This document shows, in pieces, positions 42,866 through 50,673 of a stretch of DNA of 64,000 nucleotides; within the stretch, counting starts at the first letter, position 1; each line of letters begins with the position of its first letter. Source of the DNA: Halogeometricum limi. Lineage in GTDB: Archaea; Halobacteriota; Halobacteria; Halobacteriales; Haloferacaceae. The notes beneath the pieces are model-generated. The model saw only the letters and a list, made by a program, of their open reading frames with translations, made no database searches and was not told the DNA's origin. Position numbers and translations under genes: made by a program. Where the stretch lies: NCBI RefSeq assembly GCF_900115785.1, contig NZ_FOYS01000004.1:1-64000 (forward strand), in the 5' to 3' direction.

Positions 42866-44275
42866 TCAGTCGTCCTCGTCGTCGCCGCGGGCGTCCTCGA
42901 ACATCGAGATGGCCGCCTCTCGACGTTCGGAGTGGTCGACGACGGGTTCGGGGTAGTCGGGCGCGGCCTTCTCGCGTTCGACCGGTGACAACTCGGGCCA
43001 GTCGTGAATCTCCTCTGCGGAGGCGTCCCGGAGTTCGGGGACGAACTTCTTGATGTACGTCGCGTCGGGGTCGTATCGCTCTCCCTGCGTCGTCGGGTTG
43101 AAGATGCGGAAGTACGGTTGCGCGTCCGTCCCCGTGGAGGCCGCCCACTGCCACCCGCCGTTGTCGTTTCCGGTGTCGTGGTCCGAGAGGTACTCGCGGA
43201 AGTGCGCGTAGCCCTCGCGCCAGTCCTGAAGCAGGTCCTTCGTCAGGAACGACGCGACGATCATCCGCACGCGGTTGTGCATGTACGCCTCCTCTCTCAA
43301 CTCCCGCATCCCGGCGTCGACGATAGGGTAGCCCGTCTCCCCGTCCTTCCACGCCCGCAACTCCTCGTCGTCGGTGCGCCACGCGATGTCGTTCTCGTAC
43401 TCCTTGTAGTTCTCCGTGACCACGTGCGGATTGAAGAAGAGGACGTGCGTGTAGAACTCCCGCCACGCCAACTGCGACTGGAACTCCTCGACGGACTCCG
43501 ACTCGTCGCCGTCGTCCGCGTCGCCGGCCGCGCGTTCGGTCGCTTCGTACACCTCGCGGATGCCGATGGTTCCCCACTTGAGGTCCGTGGAGAGGCGCGA
43601 GGTGGCGTCGCGTTCGGGGTAGTCGCGGTCCTCGGCGTAGCGGAAGATTCCGTCCTCGCAGAACGCCGCGAGTCGGTCTCTCGCCGCCTCGGTCCCCGCC
43701 TCCTGCACCGTCGCCGCCGGTTCCTCGAACCCGAGGTCCTCGATGGTCGGCATCGCCTCGCCGGAGACGTCGGCGAGTGCGTCGGCGTCCGGCGCGGGGA
43801 CCGACGCCTCCTTCTCTCTGTCGCGCCACTTCTTCCAGAAGTAGGTGTACACCGAGTACGGGTCGCCCGCGTTCGTCGTGATAGACCCCGGTTCGTGGTG
43901 GATGGCGTCGTGGACGGACTCGCGGGCGACGTCCGCCTCGTTCAGCGACTGTCTGACTCGCGCGTCCCGTTCGCGCGCGAGACCGGAGTAGTCCTTGTTC
44001 CACACCACTCGCTCGACCCCGTACTCGGCGGCGAGTCGGGGGAGTTCCTCCGACGGGTCGCCGCGGACGACGAGGAGGTCCGAGTCGCGTTCGCGGTACG
44101 ACTCGCGCAGTCGTTCGAGGGCGTCGAGCATGAATCGAACTCTGGACGCCCCGGCGTGCGCGAGAACGGCGTCGTCGAAGACGAACACCGGGACGACGTC
44201 ACCGGCGTCCGCGGCCGTCGCGAGGCCCCGGTTGTCGGCCACCCGCAGGTCGCGGCGGTGCCAGAACAGTTGCAT
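42866..44275 (-). CDS. phr: Deoxyribodipyrimidine photolyase
   Basis: 469 residues. N-terminal antenna domain (LFWHRRDLRVADNRGL), linker, and the helical FAD domain with the signature GYPIVDAGMRELREEAYMHNRVRMIVASFLTKDLLQDWREG near residue 310-350, and DHDTGNDNGGWQWAASTGTDAQPYFRIFNP near 365-395. Uses blue light to repair pyrimidine dimers. The class is CPD photolyase of class I, though cryptochrome-like use cannot be excluded. Longer in-frame products on this strand are shadows. Confidence 0.96.
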   Translation of the reverse strand: MQLFWHRRDLRVADNRGLATAADAGDVVPVFVFDDAVLAHAGASRVRFMLDALERLRESYRERDSDLLVVRGDPSEELPRLAAEYGVERVVWNKDYSGLARERDARVRQSLNEADVARESVHDAIHHEPGSITTNAGDPYSVYTYFWKKWRDREKEASVPAPDADALADVSGEAMPTIEDLGFEEPAATVQEAGTEAARDRLAAFCEDGIFRYAEDRDYPERDATSRLSTDLKWGTIGIREVYEATERAAGDADDGDESESVEEFQSQLAWREFYTHVLFFNPHVVTENYKEYENDIAWRTDDEELRAWKDGETGYPIVDAGMRELREEAYMHNRVRMIVASFLTKDLLQDWREGYAHFREYLSDHDTGNDNGGWQWAASTGTDAQPYFRIFNPTTQGERYDPDATYIKKFVPELRDASAEEIHDWPELSPVEREKAAPDYPEPVVDHSERREAAISMFEDARGDDEDD

Positions 44276-44477
44276 ACCGACAGCAAGGACGACGCGACCC
44301 TCAAGCTATCGGCACTGTTCGACGCCGACGACCCCGCTGAATCGGATTCGGACCGCGAACTGTCTTCTAACTCTGACTGTTTCGCGTCTCAGTCCCGTTT
44401 GTGAGAACTTTACACGCCGGTATCGTGTGATTAGCGCGTTGTCAAGTCCGGGTTACGGTACTTAACGAACGATAGGG

Positions 44478-44495
44478 ACGGCGAAAAAACGCCGT
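44478..44495. repeat. Hairpin with an all-A loop
   Basis: ACGGCG (44478-44483), AAAAAA, CGCCGT (44490-44495). It lies in the 283-base gap between the divergent photolyase and zinc-ribbon membrane protein genes. The rest of this gap is AT-richer than the surroundings, with a TATA-like element near 44524-44532 for the plus-strand gene and no clear further gene. Confidence 0.6.
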
Positions 44496-44558
44496 ACCTG
44501 TCGGGAATCGGTAGTAAGTGCCCCATACCTATCCCCGGACGTCTACTCATGTTCGATA

Positions 44559-45515
44559 GTGGCGAGAGCGCTTGACCGCGTCGTGAGACGCACCGTGGCA
44601 GTTGGCACATCGGTCCGTTCGACAGCCCTCGCTATGCGACGCCGGCGGGACCCTCGCGTGGTAGTCCTCGTCGTCGCCGCGTTCGCCGTCTTCTCCGGCA
44701 TCGCCGTCGGGATGACGGCACGCTGGCCCACCGCGGGCGTCGTCGTCTCGTTCGTCCTCGTGAGCACCGCGGCCGTCATCGTCGCCGACCACCCGTCGTC
44801 GCGTCGGCGAATCGACCGCTGCGCTGACCGGGTGTCGGCGCTGGCCCGTCGCCTCTTCTCCACCGACAGTCGGGCGCAACTGCCCGACGCCGTGGGGGTC
44901 GGCTCGGCGGAGGCGCACCTCCGACGGGCGGACGTGTTGGTCGACGACGAGAGCGGTGAGATTCCGCGCATCGCGTCCGACTTCGAACGGTCGTGGCGAC
45001 GACGCATCCTCTCGATGGGCCACCGAGAGGACGACCCGGCCGCTCTCGCGAACCTCCTCTCGATTCCCGAACGCGAAATCGACCTGCGGTGGGAGGCCGA
45101 AGAGGGCGTCCTCGTCGCGTCGGTCAGCAACGAACGCGCCGGCCAGTGGCCGTCGCGTGCGGCGTTCGTGGCCGACGTGACGGCGGTCGCCGAGTTCCGA
45201 GCGAAGTACCCCGAGTGGTGGACGCTCGACCCGCCGATGCGGACGCGCGTCCTCGCCGCACTCAGACTCTGTCTCGACCGGTGTCCGACGTGCGACGGCG
45301 ACGTGACGCTCTCGCGGTTCGACGCCGACCGCTTCGACACCGGCCGGCGTCGGTCGGCGGACGGTCGACCGTTCCTCGGCGACGCCGCCGCGAGAGACGG
45401 CGACTCAGTCCTCGCGGCGACGTGCGCCGGATGCGACGCGCGTCTGTTCGAGGCGGAAGTCGACCGGGTCGACTTCGACGCGTCGTACCAACCGGACGCC
45501 GACGCCGAAGCATAG
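44559..45515 (+). CDS. Membrane protein with C-terminal zinc-ribbon-like domain
   Basis: 318 residues from GTG 44559, or 293 from ATG 44634. Two close membrane helices lie at about residues 34-52 and 58-76. The cytosolic rest contains DLRWEAEEGVLVASVSNERAG and, near the end, CPTC (about residue 247) and CAGC (about 290), a likely zinc site. CATACCTATC at about 44523-44532 suits a start near 44559. Function unknown; I do not recognise the family. Confidence 0.68.
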   Translation: MARALDRVVRRTVAVGTSVRSTALAMRRRRDPRVVVLVVAAFAVFSGIAVGMTARWPTAGVVVSFVLVSTAAVIVADHPSSRRRIDRCADRVSALARRLFSTDSRAQLPDAVGVGSAEAHLRRADVLVDDESGEIPRIASDFERSWRRRILSMGHREDDPAALANLLSIPEREIDLRWEAEEGVLVASVSNERAGQWPSRAAFVADVTAVAEFRAKYPEWWTLDPPMRTRVLAALRLCLDRCPTCDGDVTLSRFDADRFDTGRRRSADGRPFLGDAAARDGDSVLAATCAGCDARLFEAEVDRVDFDASYQPDADAEA

Positions 45516-45547
45516 ACCGAAACCCAGACGGAAGTCCAGACCCGTTC

Positions 45548-46222
45548 TCAGCGGCGGTCTATCGCGTCACGTCGCCCGTCGAGGACCGCGAACCGTTCCC
45601 CACGCCGCCGCTCTAACACCCCGAGCAGTCGCTCCGCCCACCGGAGTTTCTCCGCCTTCGCTTCGTCCACCGTCGGGTCGTCGAAGTCCCACCCGACGAA
45701 CCGGAGGTCCGCGGCCCCGAACGCGTCGGCGAGAAACGCCGCGCGGTCGCCGTCGGTGAACCCGCCGAAGTTGTACACGTTCTCGACCGGTGCGGCCTGC
45801 GTCGTCGCGAGGACGTGCGCGGCGTCGAACCGCGGCATCCACTCGCGGACCGACGGGAGGTTGTCGCCGTGTGCGTGCGCCGCGACGGGGTCGCCCGCCC
45901 GCGTCCGGCGACGCGCCGTCTCGGGGTTCTTGTCCAAATCCGTCACCATCAGGTCCACGTCGTACCCTGCGTCGCGGACGACGTCCGCCGCCGTCGACGC
46001 GGCGAACACCGCGTCCGCGTCGGCGACGGCGTCCACCGTCTCCGGAAGCGACGGCGCGGCGCCGACGACGGCGACAGTCTCGCCAGTGCAGTCGAGTCGG
46101 GTCGTGTCGAACGGACGAGCGTACTCGGCCATCGCGTCGCGGGCGCGTTCGTCGCCCGCCCGCGGGTAGCCGAAATCCGCCAAAATCCGCTCGTACAGGG
46201 GTTCCCAGTCGTCGAACTCCAT
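45548..46222 (-). CDS. mptE: 6-hydroxymethylpterin diphosphokinase MptE-like
   Basis: 224 residues, DUF115 type. EFDDWEPLYERILADFGYPRAGDERARDAMAEY at the start, VAVVGAAPSLPETVDAV near residue 49, VTDLDKNPETARRR near 92, HAHGDNLPSVREWMPRF near 115 and NFGGFTDGDRAAFLADAFGA near 150 are the family marks. Archaeal MptE adds diphosphate to 6-hydroxymethyl-7,8-dihydropterin, an alternative to FolK. The folP gene lies just upstream on the same strand, which supports a folate role. Confidence 0.93.
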   Translation of the reverse strand: MEFDDWEPLYERILADFGYPRAGDERARDAMAEYARPFDTTRLDCTGETVAVVGAAPSLPETVDAVADADAVFAASTAADVVRDAGYDVDLMVTDLDKNPETARRRTRAGDPVAAHAHGDNLPSVREWMPRFDAAHVLATTQAAPVENVYNFGGFTDGDRAAFLADAFGAADLRFVGWDFDDPTVDEAKAEKLRWAERLLGVLERRRGERFAVLDGRRDAIDRR

Positions 46223-46295
46223 CGCTATCGCTCCTCGAAGAAAATACGGTGTGGGCCGGAGTGGCACCAAGTACCCCTACCCGCGTGCCCTTCCG

Positions 46296-46329
46296 GCTTA
46301 CAGTCGCCCGGTTCACGGGCGTCGGGTAT
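46296..46329. repeat. Nested inverted repeat between folP and mptE
   Basis: CGCCCG (46305-46310), loop GTTCA, CGGGCG (46316-46321), with outer arms GCTTA near 46296 and TAAGC near 46328. It stands in the 141-base gap between folP and mptE and could be a folP transcript end or a leader structure of mptE. The GTTCA loop looks like a T arm, but the loop is too short and the rest of a tRNA is missing. Confidence 0.45.
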
Positions 46330-46363
46330 AAGCTTTCTCTTACGCTGACGTGTTTCAGTCAGT

Positions 46364-47530
46364 TCACACGAACGAACCATCGACCACCTCGAGGGCTGTA
46401 CGGAGCGAATTCGAGCAGTCGGTCGCGAACGCCGGCATCTCCCTGAGGGCTCTCGGCGTCCCGACGAGGAGCACGCCGTGTCCGGCGCCGGTGTCCGCCG
46501 TCTTCCCGCGGGCGACGGTGGCCCCCGCGTTCCCCGCCGCGGTGGCCAGCGTTCGCACGTCGTCGTCGGAGAGGCCGGTCAACTCGAAGACGCGGACGAC
46601 GGACTCCGAGGCGACCGACTCGGGCGAGTCGACGCCGAGGCGGGCGAGGTGACGTTCGGCCTCCTTCGCGGTGGTCACGTCGAGTTCTTCGACGCTCACG
46701 TCGCCCTCTCCTCTGGTCCGGCGACGCGAGAACTCGTGGCCCACGAGAGCGGCGTCGCGCGTCTCTCGCACGTCGTGGGTTCGGACGACGTGTGCGCCGC
46801 GTTCGACGGCCATCGAGGTGGCGGCCAGCGAGACGGCGAGTGCGTCTTCGGTGCTCCGCCCAGCGACGTCGCGGAGGAAGTTCTTCCGGTTGATGGAGAC
46901 GAGAATCGGCTGACCGTAGCCGCGGAACTCGCGGAGTCGGTCGAACGTCTCTCTGTCGTGCGCCAGCGTCTTCTCCTCGGACCACCCGCCGAACGCCGGG
47001 TCGACGATGGTCTTGTCGGTGATGCCGTTCTGCGCGAGGGCGTCGTAGATGTCGTCTACGTCTTCGACGGCCCCCGGCCGTTCGAGGTCCGGCGGCGACG
47101 CCATCTTCGCGACGGCGGCGTCGTACTCCTCGCAGACGACGGGCATCTGCGGGTCGGCGAACCCGCAGATGTCGTTCACCATGTCGAACCCCCGCGAGAG
47201 CGCCTCGTCGGCGACTTCGTGGTAGCGCGTCTCGATGGAGAAGACGGCGTCGCCGGAGACGCTCTCCAGCACCTCGATAGCCGTGTCCAGTCGCTCCAGT
47301 TCGTCCTCGGCGGAGAGCACCTCGAACTTCTTGTTCGCCGACTCCAACCCCACGTCGACGATGTCCGCCCCCTCGTCGATGAGGGCCGTGTCGACGTAGT
47401 CGGCCGCTTCGCCGGCGTCGTCGAACACGCTCGGCTTGTACGGCGACTCCTTCGAGACGTTCAACACACCCATGATTCGCGGCGGATAGTCGTCGCCGAT
47501 ACCGAGTCCGGCCGCGTCGACGGTTCGCAT
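46364..47530 (-). CDS. folP: Dihydropteroate synthase (FolP)
   Basis: 388 residues from ATG 47530. Substrate motifs of the TIM-barrel domain: RIMGVLNVSKESPYKPS near residue 20, DIVDVGLESANKKFEVL near 57, FDMVNDICGF near 110 and VVRTHDVRETRDAAL near 248. Joins a pterin diphosphate to p-aminobenzoate. It has an extra domain of about 110 residues at the C-terminus (DVTTAKEAERHLARLG and on) typical of some haloarchaeal forms. Minus-strand CTATACTTA at 47551-47559 fits a leaderless start. Confidence 0.95.
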   Translation of the reverse strand: MRTVDAAGLGIGDDYPPRIMGVLNVSKESPYKPSVFDDAGEAADYVDTALIDEGADIVDVGLESANKKFEVLSAEDELERLDTAIEVLESVSGDAVFSIETRYHEVADEALSRGFDMVNDICGFADPQMPVVCEEYDAAVAKMASPPDLERPGAVEDVDDIYDALAQNGITDKTIVDPAFGGWSEEKTLAHDRETFDRLREFRGYGQPILVSINRKNFLRDVAGRSTEDALAVSLAATSMAVERGAHVVRTHDVRETRDAALVGHEFSRRRTRGEGDVSVEELDVTTAKEAERHLARLGVDSPESVASESVVRVFELTGLSDDDVRTLATAAGNAGATVARGKTADTGAGHGVLLVGTPRALREMPAFATDCSNSLRTALEVVDGSFV

Positions 47531-47550
47531 GTGTCGAGCGTAGGAGGCTG

Positions 47551-47560
47551 TAAGTATAGG
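47551..47560 (-). promoter_or_regulatory. TATA box of folP
   Basis: CCTATACTTA on the minus strand, 21-30 bases before the ATG at 47530; fits a leaderless transcript. Confidence 0.5.
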
Positions 47561-47643
47561 CCGTGCGGTCCCGGACGGCGCCTCCGTCGTCCCGTTTGGT
47601 GCGCCCGGCCGTGTCTCCCTCACCACTCCTCTCCTTCCGCCTC

Positions 47644-47666
47644 ACCGACCGCATTAGTCGGTCGGT
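47644..47666. repeat. Perfect inverted repeat between folP and Cys-protein genes
   Basis: ACCGACCG (47644-47651), loop CATTAGT, CGGTCGGT (47659-47666). It lies in the 255-base gap between the divergent folP gene and the gene at 47786. Apart from it and the two TATA boxes the gap shows nothing else. Confidence 0.6.
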
Positions 47667-47754
47667 ACTCCGATTAGGAGGCGGTTTCGACCTCCCATCT
47701 CGTCGATTCCCGCCGACGACGTCTCTGCGGTCCGCTGAGACCGGAGTCACGCTC

Positions 47755-47761
47755 TTTTTAT
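47755..47761 (+). promoter_or_regulatory. TATA box of the gene at 47786
   Basis: TTTTTAT, 25-31 bases before the ATG; fits a leaderless transcript that would also carry trmJ. Confidence 0.55.
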
Positions 47762-47785
47762 CCGCGCGTCCGCTATCTCGGGGCG

Positions 47786-48388
47786 ATGGCGAAGGTCAGT
47801 ATCGGGCTTCGCGGGTGGCGCTTCGACGAGGACGAGGTGTTCACCGACGAGGGGGAGTTCCGCCCCCTCGACGAGGTTCCAGACGACACGCGACGGCGAC
47901 TCATCCGACTCACCTACCTCCAGGGCAAGCCGTGCGACGCCTGTTATCTGATTCACGGGGAGGCAGAGAAGAAGCGCTGTAACGAGGCCGAACTCGTCTA
48001 CGGCGAACCGATGGAAGAGGTGCTTCTCTGTGCGGACCACGAGGCGGACTTCCTCTACTGGTTCCGCGAGGCCGGCGGGTCGGCCCACCGAGAGACCGAG
48101 GCGTTCCGCGACGAGTTCCACGAGTGGTTCGCGAGCGGCGAGCGTGCGCCCGAGGGCTACGGCGGCCTCGAACACGTCGACACCGACGTCGACGCTCTCC
48201 CCACCCCGCCGGACCCGGACGAACTCAACCGCCGTCTCAACGAGAGCCACGGCGGCACGCGAAAGCGCATCGACCTCCGGACCGGCGAGATAACGTACGA
48301 GGAGTGGAACGGCGGCGACGAGGACGACGAAGAGACGACAGACGACCTCGGCGACGTCGACCTCGGGCAGGACTACCCGACGAAGTAG
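47786..48388 (+). CDS. Conserved Cys-containing haloarchaeal protein
   Basis: 200 residues. [22 protein letters not shown] at the start, [20 protein letters not shown] near residue 50-69 and [19 protein letters not shown] near 82: cysteines and histidines that could bind zinc or an iron-sulfur cluster. The C-terminus is very acidic. The stop codon touches the ATG of the tRNA methyltransferase gene, so translation is coupled, which points to a role beside RNA modification or translation. Family not recognised. Confidence 0.75.
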   Translation: MAKVSIGLRGWRFDEDEVFTDEGEFRPLDEVPDDTRRRLIRLTYLQGKPCDACYLIHGEAEKKRCNEAELVYGEPMEEVLLCADHEADFLYWFREAGGSAHRETEAFRDEFHEWFASGERAPEGYGGLEHVDTDVDALPTPPDPDELNRRLNESHGGTRKRIDLRTGEITYEEWNGGDEDDEETTDDLGDVDLGQDYPTK

Positions 48389-49216
48389 ATGGCGCGGAGT
48401 CACAAACCGGTCGTCGTCGTCGTCGAACCCGAGACGCCGGGCAACGTCGGCACCATCGCGCGGGCGATGAAGAACTTCGGTCTCACTGACCTCAAACTCG
48501 TCAACCCGCCCGAACTGCATCCCGACGGCGAGGCGTACGGGTTCGCCGGCCACGCCCGCGAGGACGTCCTCCCGAACGCCGAAGAAGTCACGTTCGACGA
48601 CGTCGTCGCCGAGTACCACACGGTCGGGACGACGGCGATAACGAACGAAGACAGCAGAAAGCACGTCCGCTACCCGTACAAGACGCCCGTCGAGGTTCGC
48701 GAGAGTCTGGAGACGGTCGACACGAAGACGGCGCTGGTCTTCGGACGGGAGGGCCGCGGCCTCAACAACGACGAACTCTCCCGTCTAGACGAGGTGTGCT
48801 CGATTCCGGCCAGCGGCGAGTATCCCGTGTTGAACCTCGGGCAGGCGGCGACGATACTGTTCTACGAACTCCGCTCTCTCACCGTAGAAGAGACGCAGTT
48901 GCCCGACGTGGACCGCGACCGGGCCGCAGAAGAAGACATCGAACGCTTCTACGACTACTTCTCTCAGTTCCTCGAACGCGTCGAACACCGCGACCACAAG
49001 CGACCGAAGACGATGCGGATGATGCGCCGGGTCGTCGGACGGTCGCATCCAACCGACAGAGAGGTGTACACGCTGACCGGCCTGTTCCGTCGCGCCCGAG
49101 ACAGACTCGACGGCTTCGACGACGAGGACGACGGGGAGAACGAAGACGACGCGAAGAACGGGGGCGACGCGGAGAACGAGGACGACGAACGGACGGCCGT
49201 CGAGAACGAGGAGTAG
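48389..49216 (+). CDS. trmJ: TrmJ-type tRNA 2'-O-methyltransferase (SPOUT family)
   Basis: 275 residues. SPOUT knot marks: VVVEPETPGNVGTIARAMKNFG near residue 10, ALVFGREGRGLNNDELSRLD near 115 and IPASGEYPVLNLGQAATILFYEL near 138. After the catalytic domain comes a helical extension with KRPKTMRMMRRVVGRSHPTDREVYTLTGLFRR, typical of archaeal TrmJ. The end is a low-complexity Asp/Glu/Asn tail. Methylates a ribose in the anticodon loop (position 32 in known members). Starts directly after the Cys-protein stop. Confidence 0.9.
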   Translation: MARSHKPVVVVVEPETPGNVGTIARAMKNFGLTDLKLVNPPELHPDGEAYGFAGHAREDVLPNAEEVTFDDVVAEYHTVGTTAITNEDSRKHVRYPYKTPVEVRESLETVDTKTALVFGREGRGLNNDELSRLDEVCSIPASGEYPVLNLGQAATILFYELRSLTVEETQLPDVDRDRAAEEDIERFYDYFSQFLERVEHRDHKRPKTMRMMRRVVGRSHPTDREVYTLTGLFRRARDRLDGFDDEDDGENEDDAKNGGDAENEDDERTAVENEE

Positions 49217-49291
49217 TCGCCGGCGCGGCGTCGGCGGCGACACCGGACGACCGGGGAACGGTTTTGCCGCTGGACCGCGTACCGAGAGGCG

Positions 49292-50260
49292 ATGGCTGCG
49301 CCCTCCACCCGCGGCGGCGTTCGCCTCCTGATGGCGCTGGTTGGGGTGCTCGTGTTCGGCTTCTACACCGCCGTCGCCTACGCGAGTTACCTCGGTCTCA
49401 CCTACCTGTGGCGTCTGCAGTTCGACCCGGTAACGACGGCGCTCACCGTCCTCGTCGTCGCCGTCGCGTTCGGCTACCTGAGCATGCGCGTCGGAACGGT
49501 CCGTCTGCTCTCACGACTCGACGCCCGAGAACTCCCGAGAGCGCGCGTTCCGGGCGCGTACGAGGTGCTCGACGGTCTCACCGCGCGGATGGACCTCGAC
49601 GCGCCCCGACTGATGGTCGTCTCGCTCTCGACGCCGAACGCGTTCGCCCTCGACACCGCCGGCCGCGACACCGTCGTCGTCGACACGGCGCTGTTCGGAC
49701 TGCTGGACCGCGCGGAGTTCGAGGGGCTGCTGGCGCACGAGTTGGCGCACCTCGAACACCGAGACAGTCTCGTGCAGACGCTCACGTTCAGTACGCTCCA
49801 GACCGTCGCGAGCGTCGTCTACGCGCTGGTTTCGCCGCTCGTCTTCTTCGTGACGGGACTCGCGTTCGCCGCGGCGTGGTTCCGCGGCGACCCCCACTCG
49901 TGGCCCGAGACGATTCCCGGGCGCGTGCGGACGGCCCTCGAACGCGGCGTCGTCGTCGCGATGAGCGTCGTGACGTTGGCCGCTCGCGCGCACTCGCGCA
50001 AGCGAGAGTTCGCCGCCGACGCCCGCGCCGCGTCGGTCACGGGACGCCCCCTCGCACTCGCGCGGGCGTTGGAGAAGATAGAGCGTGCGACGACGCCGGA
50101 CGTCGGTCTCCTCTCGCCGCTTTGGATTCACGGCGAGGTGGAGTCTCCCGACGAGAGGCGGGTCCGGGACCTGTTCTCGACGCATCCGAGAACGGAGGAC
50201 CGCGTCGCCAGACTCCGTCGCCGCGCTGAAGAGGGCCGCGTCCGAATCGACGTGCAGTGA
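49292..50260 (+). CDS. M48 (HtpX-like) membrane metallopeptidase
   Basis: 322 residues with membrane helices near 10-35, 45-65, 170-200 and 220-235. The zinc site is HELAH (HExxH) in GLLAHELAHLEHRDSL near residue 148, and EFAADARAASVTG near 238 brings the third ligand. Cleaves misfolded membrane proteins in known relatives. CGGTTTTGCC near 49258 is a possible TATA region. The next gene starts inside its stop codon (GTGA). Confidence 0.93.
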   Translation: MAAPSTRGGVRLLMALVGVLVFGFYTAVAYASYLGLTYLWRLQFDPVTTALTVLVVAVAFGYLSMRVGTVRLLSRLDARELPRARVPGAYEVLDGLTARMDLDAPRLMVVSLSTPNAFALDTAGRDTVVVDTALFGLLDRAEFEGLLAHELAHLEHRDSLVQTLTFSTLQTVASVVYALVSPLVFFVTGLAFAAAWFRGDPHSWPETIPGRVRTALERGVVVAMSVVTLAARAHSRKREFAADARAASVTGRPLALARALEKIERATTPDVGLLSPLWIHGEVESPDERRVRDLFSTHPRTEDRVARLRRRAEEGRVRIDVQ

Positions 50261-50646
50261 TTTCCCCGATAGAAGGCGACGCGCACGTCGTCGAACGCGC
50301 GTTCTCGACCGAAGAGGTCCGACAGTTCGCTGCGCTCTCTCGCGACGACCAACCCCGACACACCGAGACGGACGAGGACGGGCGACTGCTCGTCCACGGC
50401 CTCTTGACCGCGACGCTCCCGACGGAGGTGGGCGGCGAACTCGGCGTCCTCGCTCGCTCGTTCTCCTTCGAGTTCCTCCGACCGGTCTACACCGGCGAGA
50501 CCGTCCGCTGTGAGTGCGTGCTCGACGACGTCCGCGAACGCGACGACCGGTACGACCTCTCGGTGGACGTGACCTGTACGCGCGAAGGCGACGAGAGGAC
50601 AGAGTCGGTGATGGTCGGGACGGTGACCGGACTGGTGTGGAAGTAG
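50257..50646 (+). CDS. MaoC-like / hotdog-fold protein
   Basis: 129 residues from the GTG overlapping the M48 stop. RAFSTEEVRQFAALSRDDQPRHTETDEDGRLLVHGLLTATLPTEVGG is the hydratase-2 (MaoC) pattern, where Asp and His of the motif DxNPxH correspond to DDQPRH here, followed by FSFEFLRPVYTGETVRCECVLDDV. Likely binds an acyl-CoA; catalytic activity is likely but not sure because one family residue (Asn) is Gln. Confidence 0.82.
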   Translation: MISPIEGDAHVVERAFSTEEVRQFAALSRDDQPRHTETDEDGRLLVHGLLTATLPTEVGGELGVLARSFSFEFLRPVYTGETVRCECVLDDVRERDDRYDLSVDVTCTREGDERTESVMVGTVTGLVWK

Positions 50647-50673
50647 CGTGGGAGCGCAGTCGGATACGAGCGA

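Noticed and set aside
42795-44003. Long minus-strand extension of the exported protein at 42243
   Set aside because: It is a shadow of the photolyase gene in another frame; the signal peptide starts at ATG 42794.
46296-46329. tRNA-like T arm between folP and mptE
   Set aside because: The loop has five bases, not seven, and no acceptor, D or anticodon arm can be found around it.
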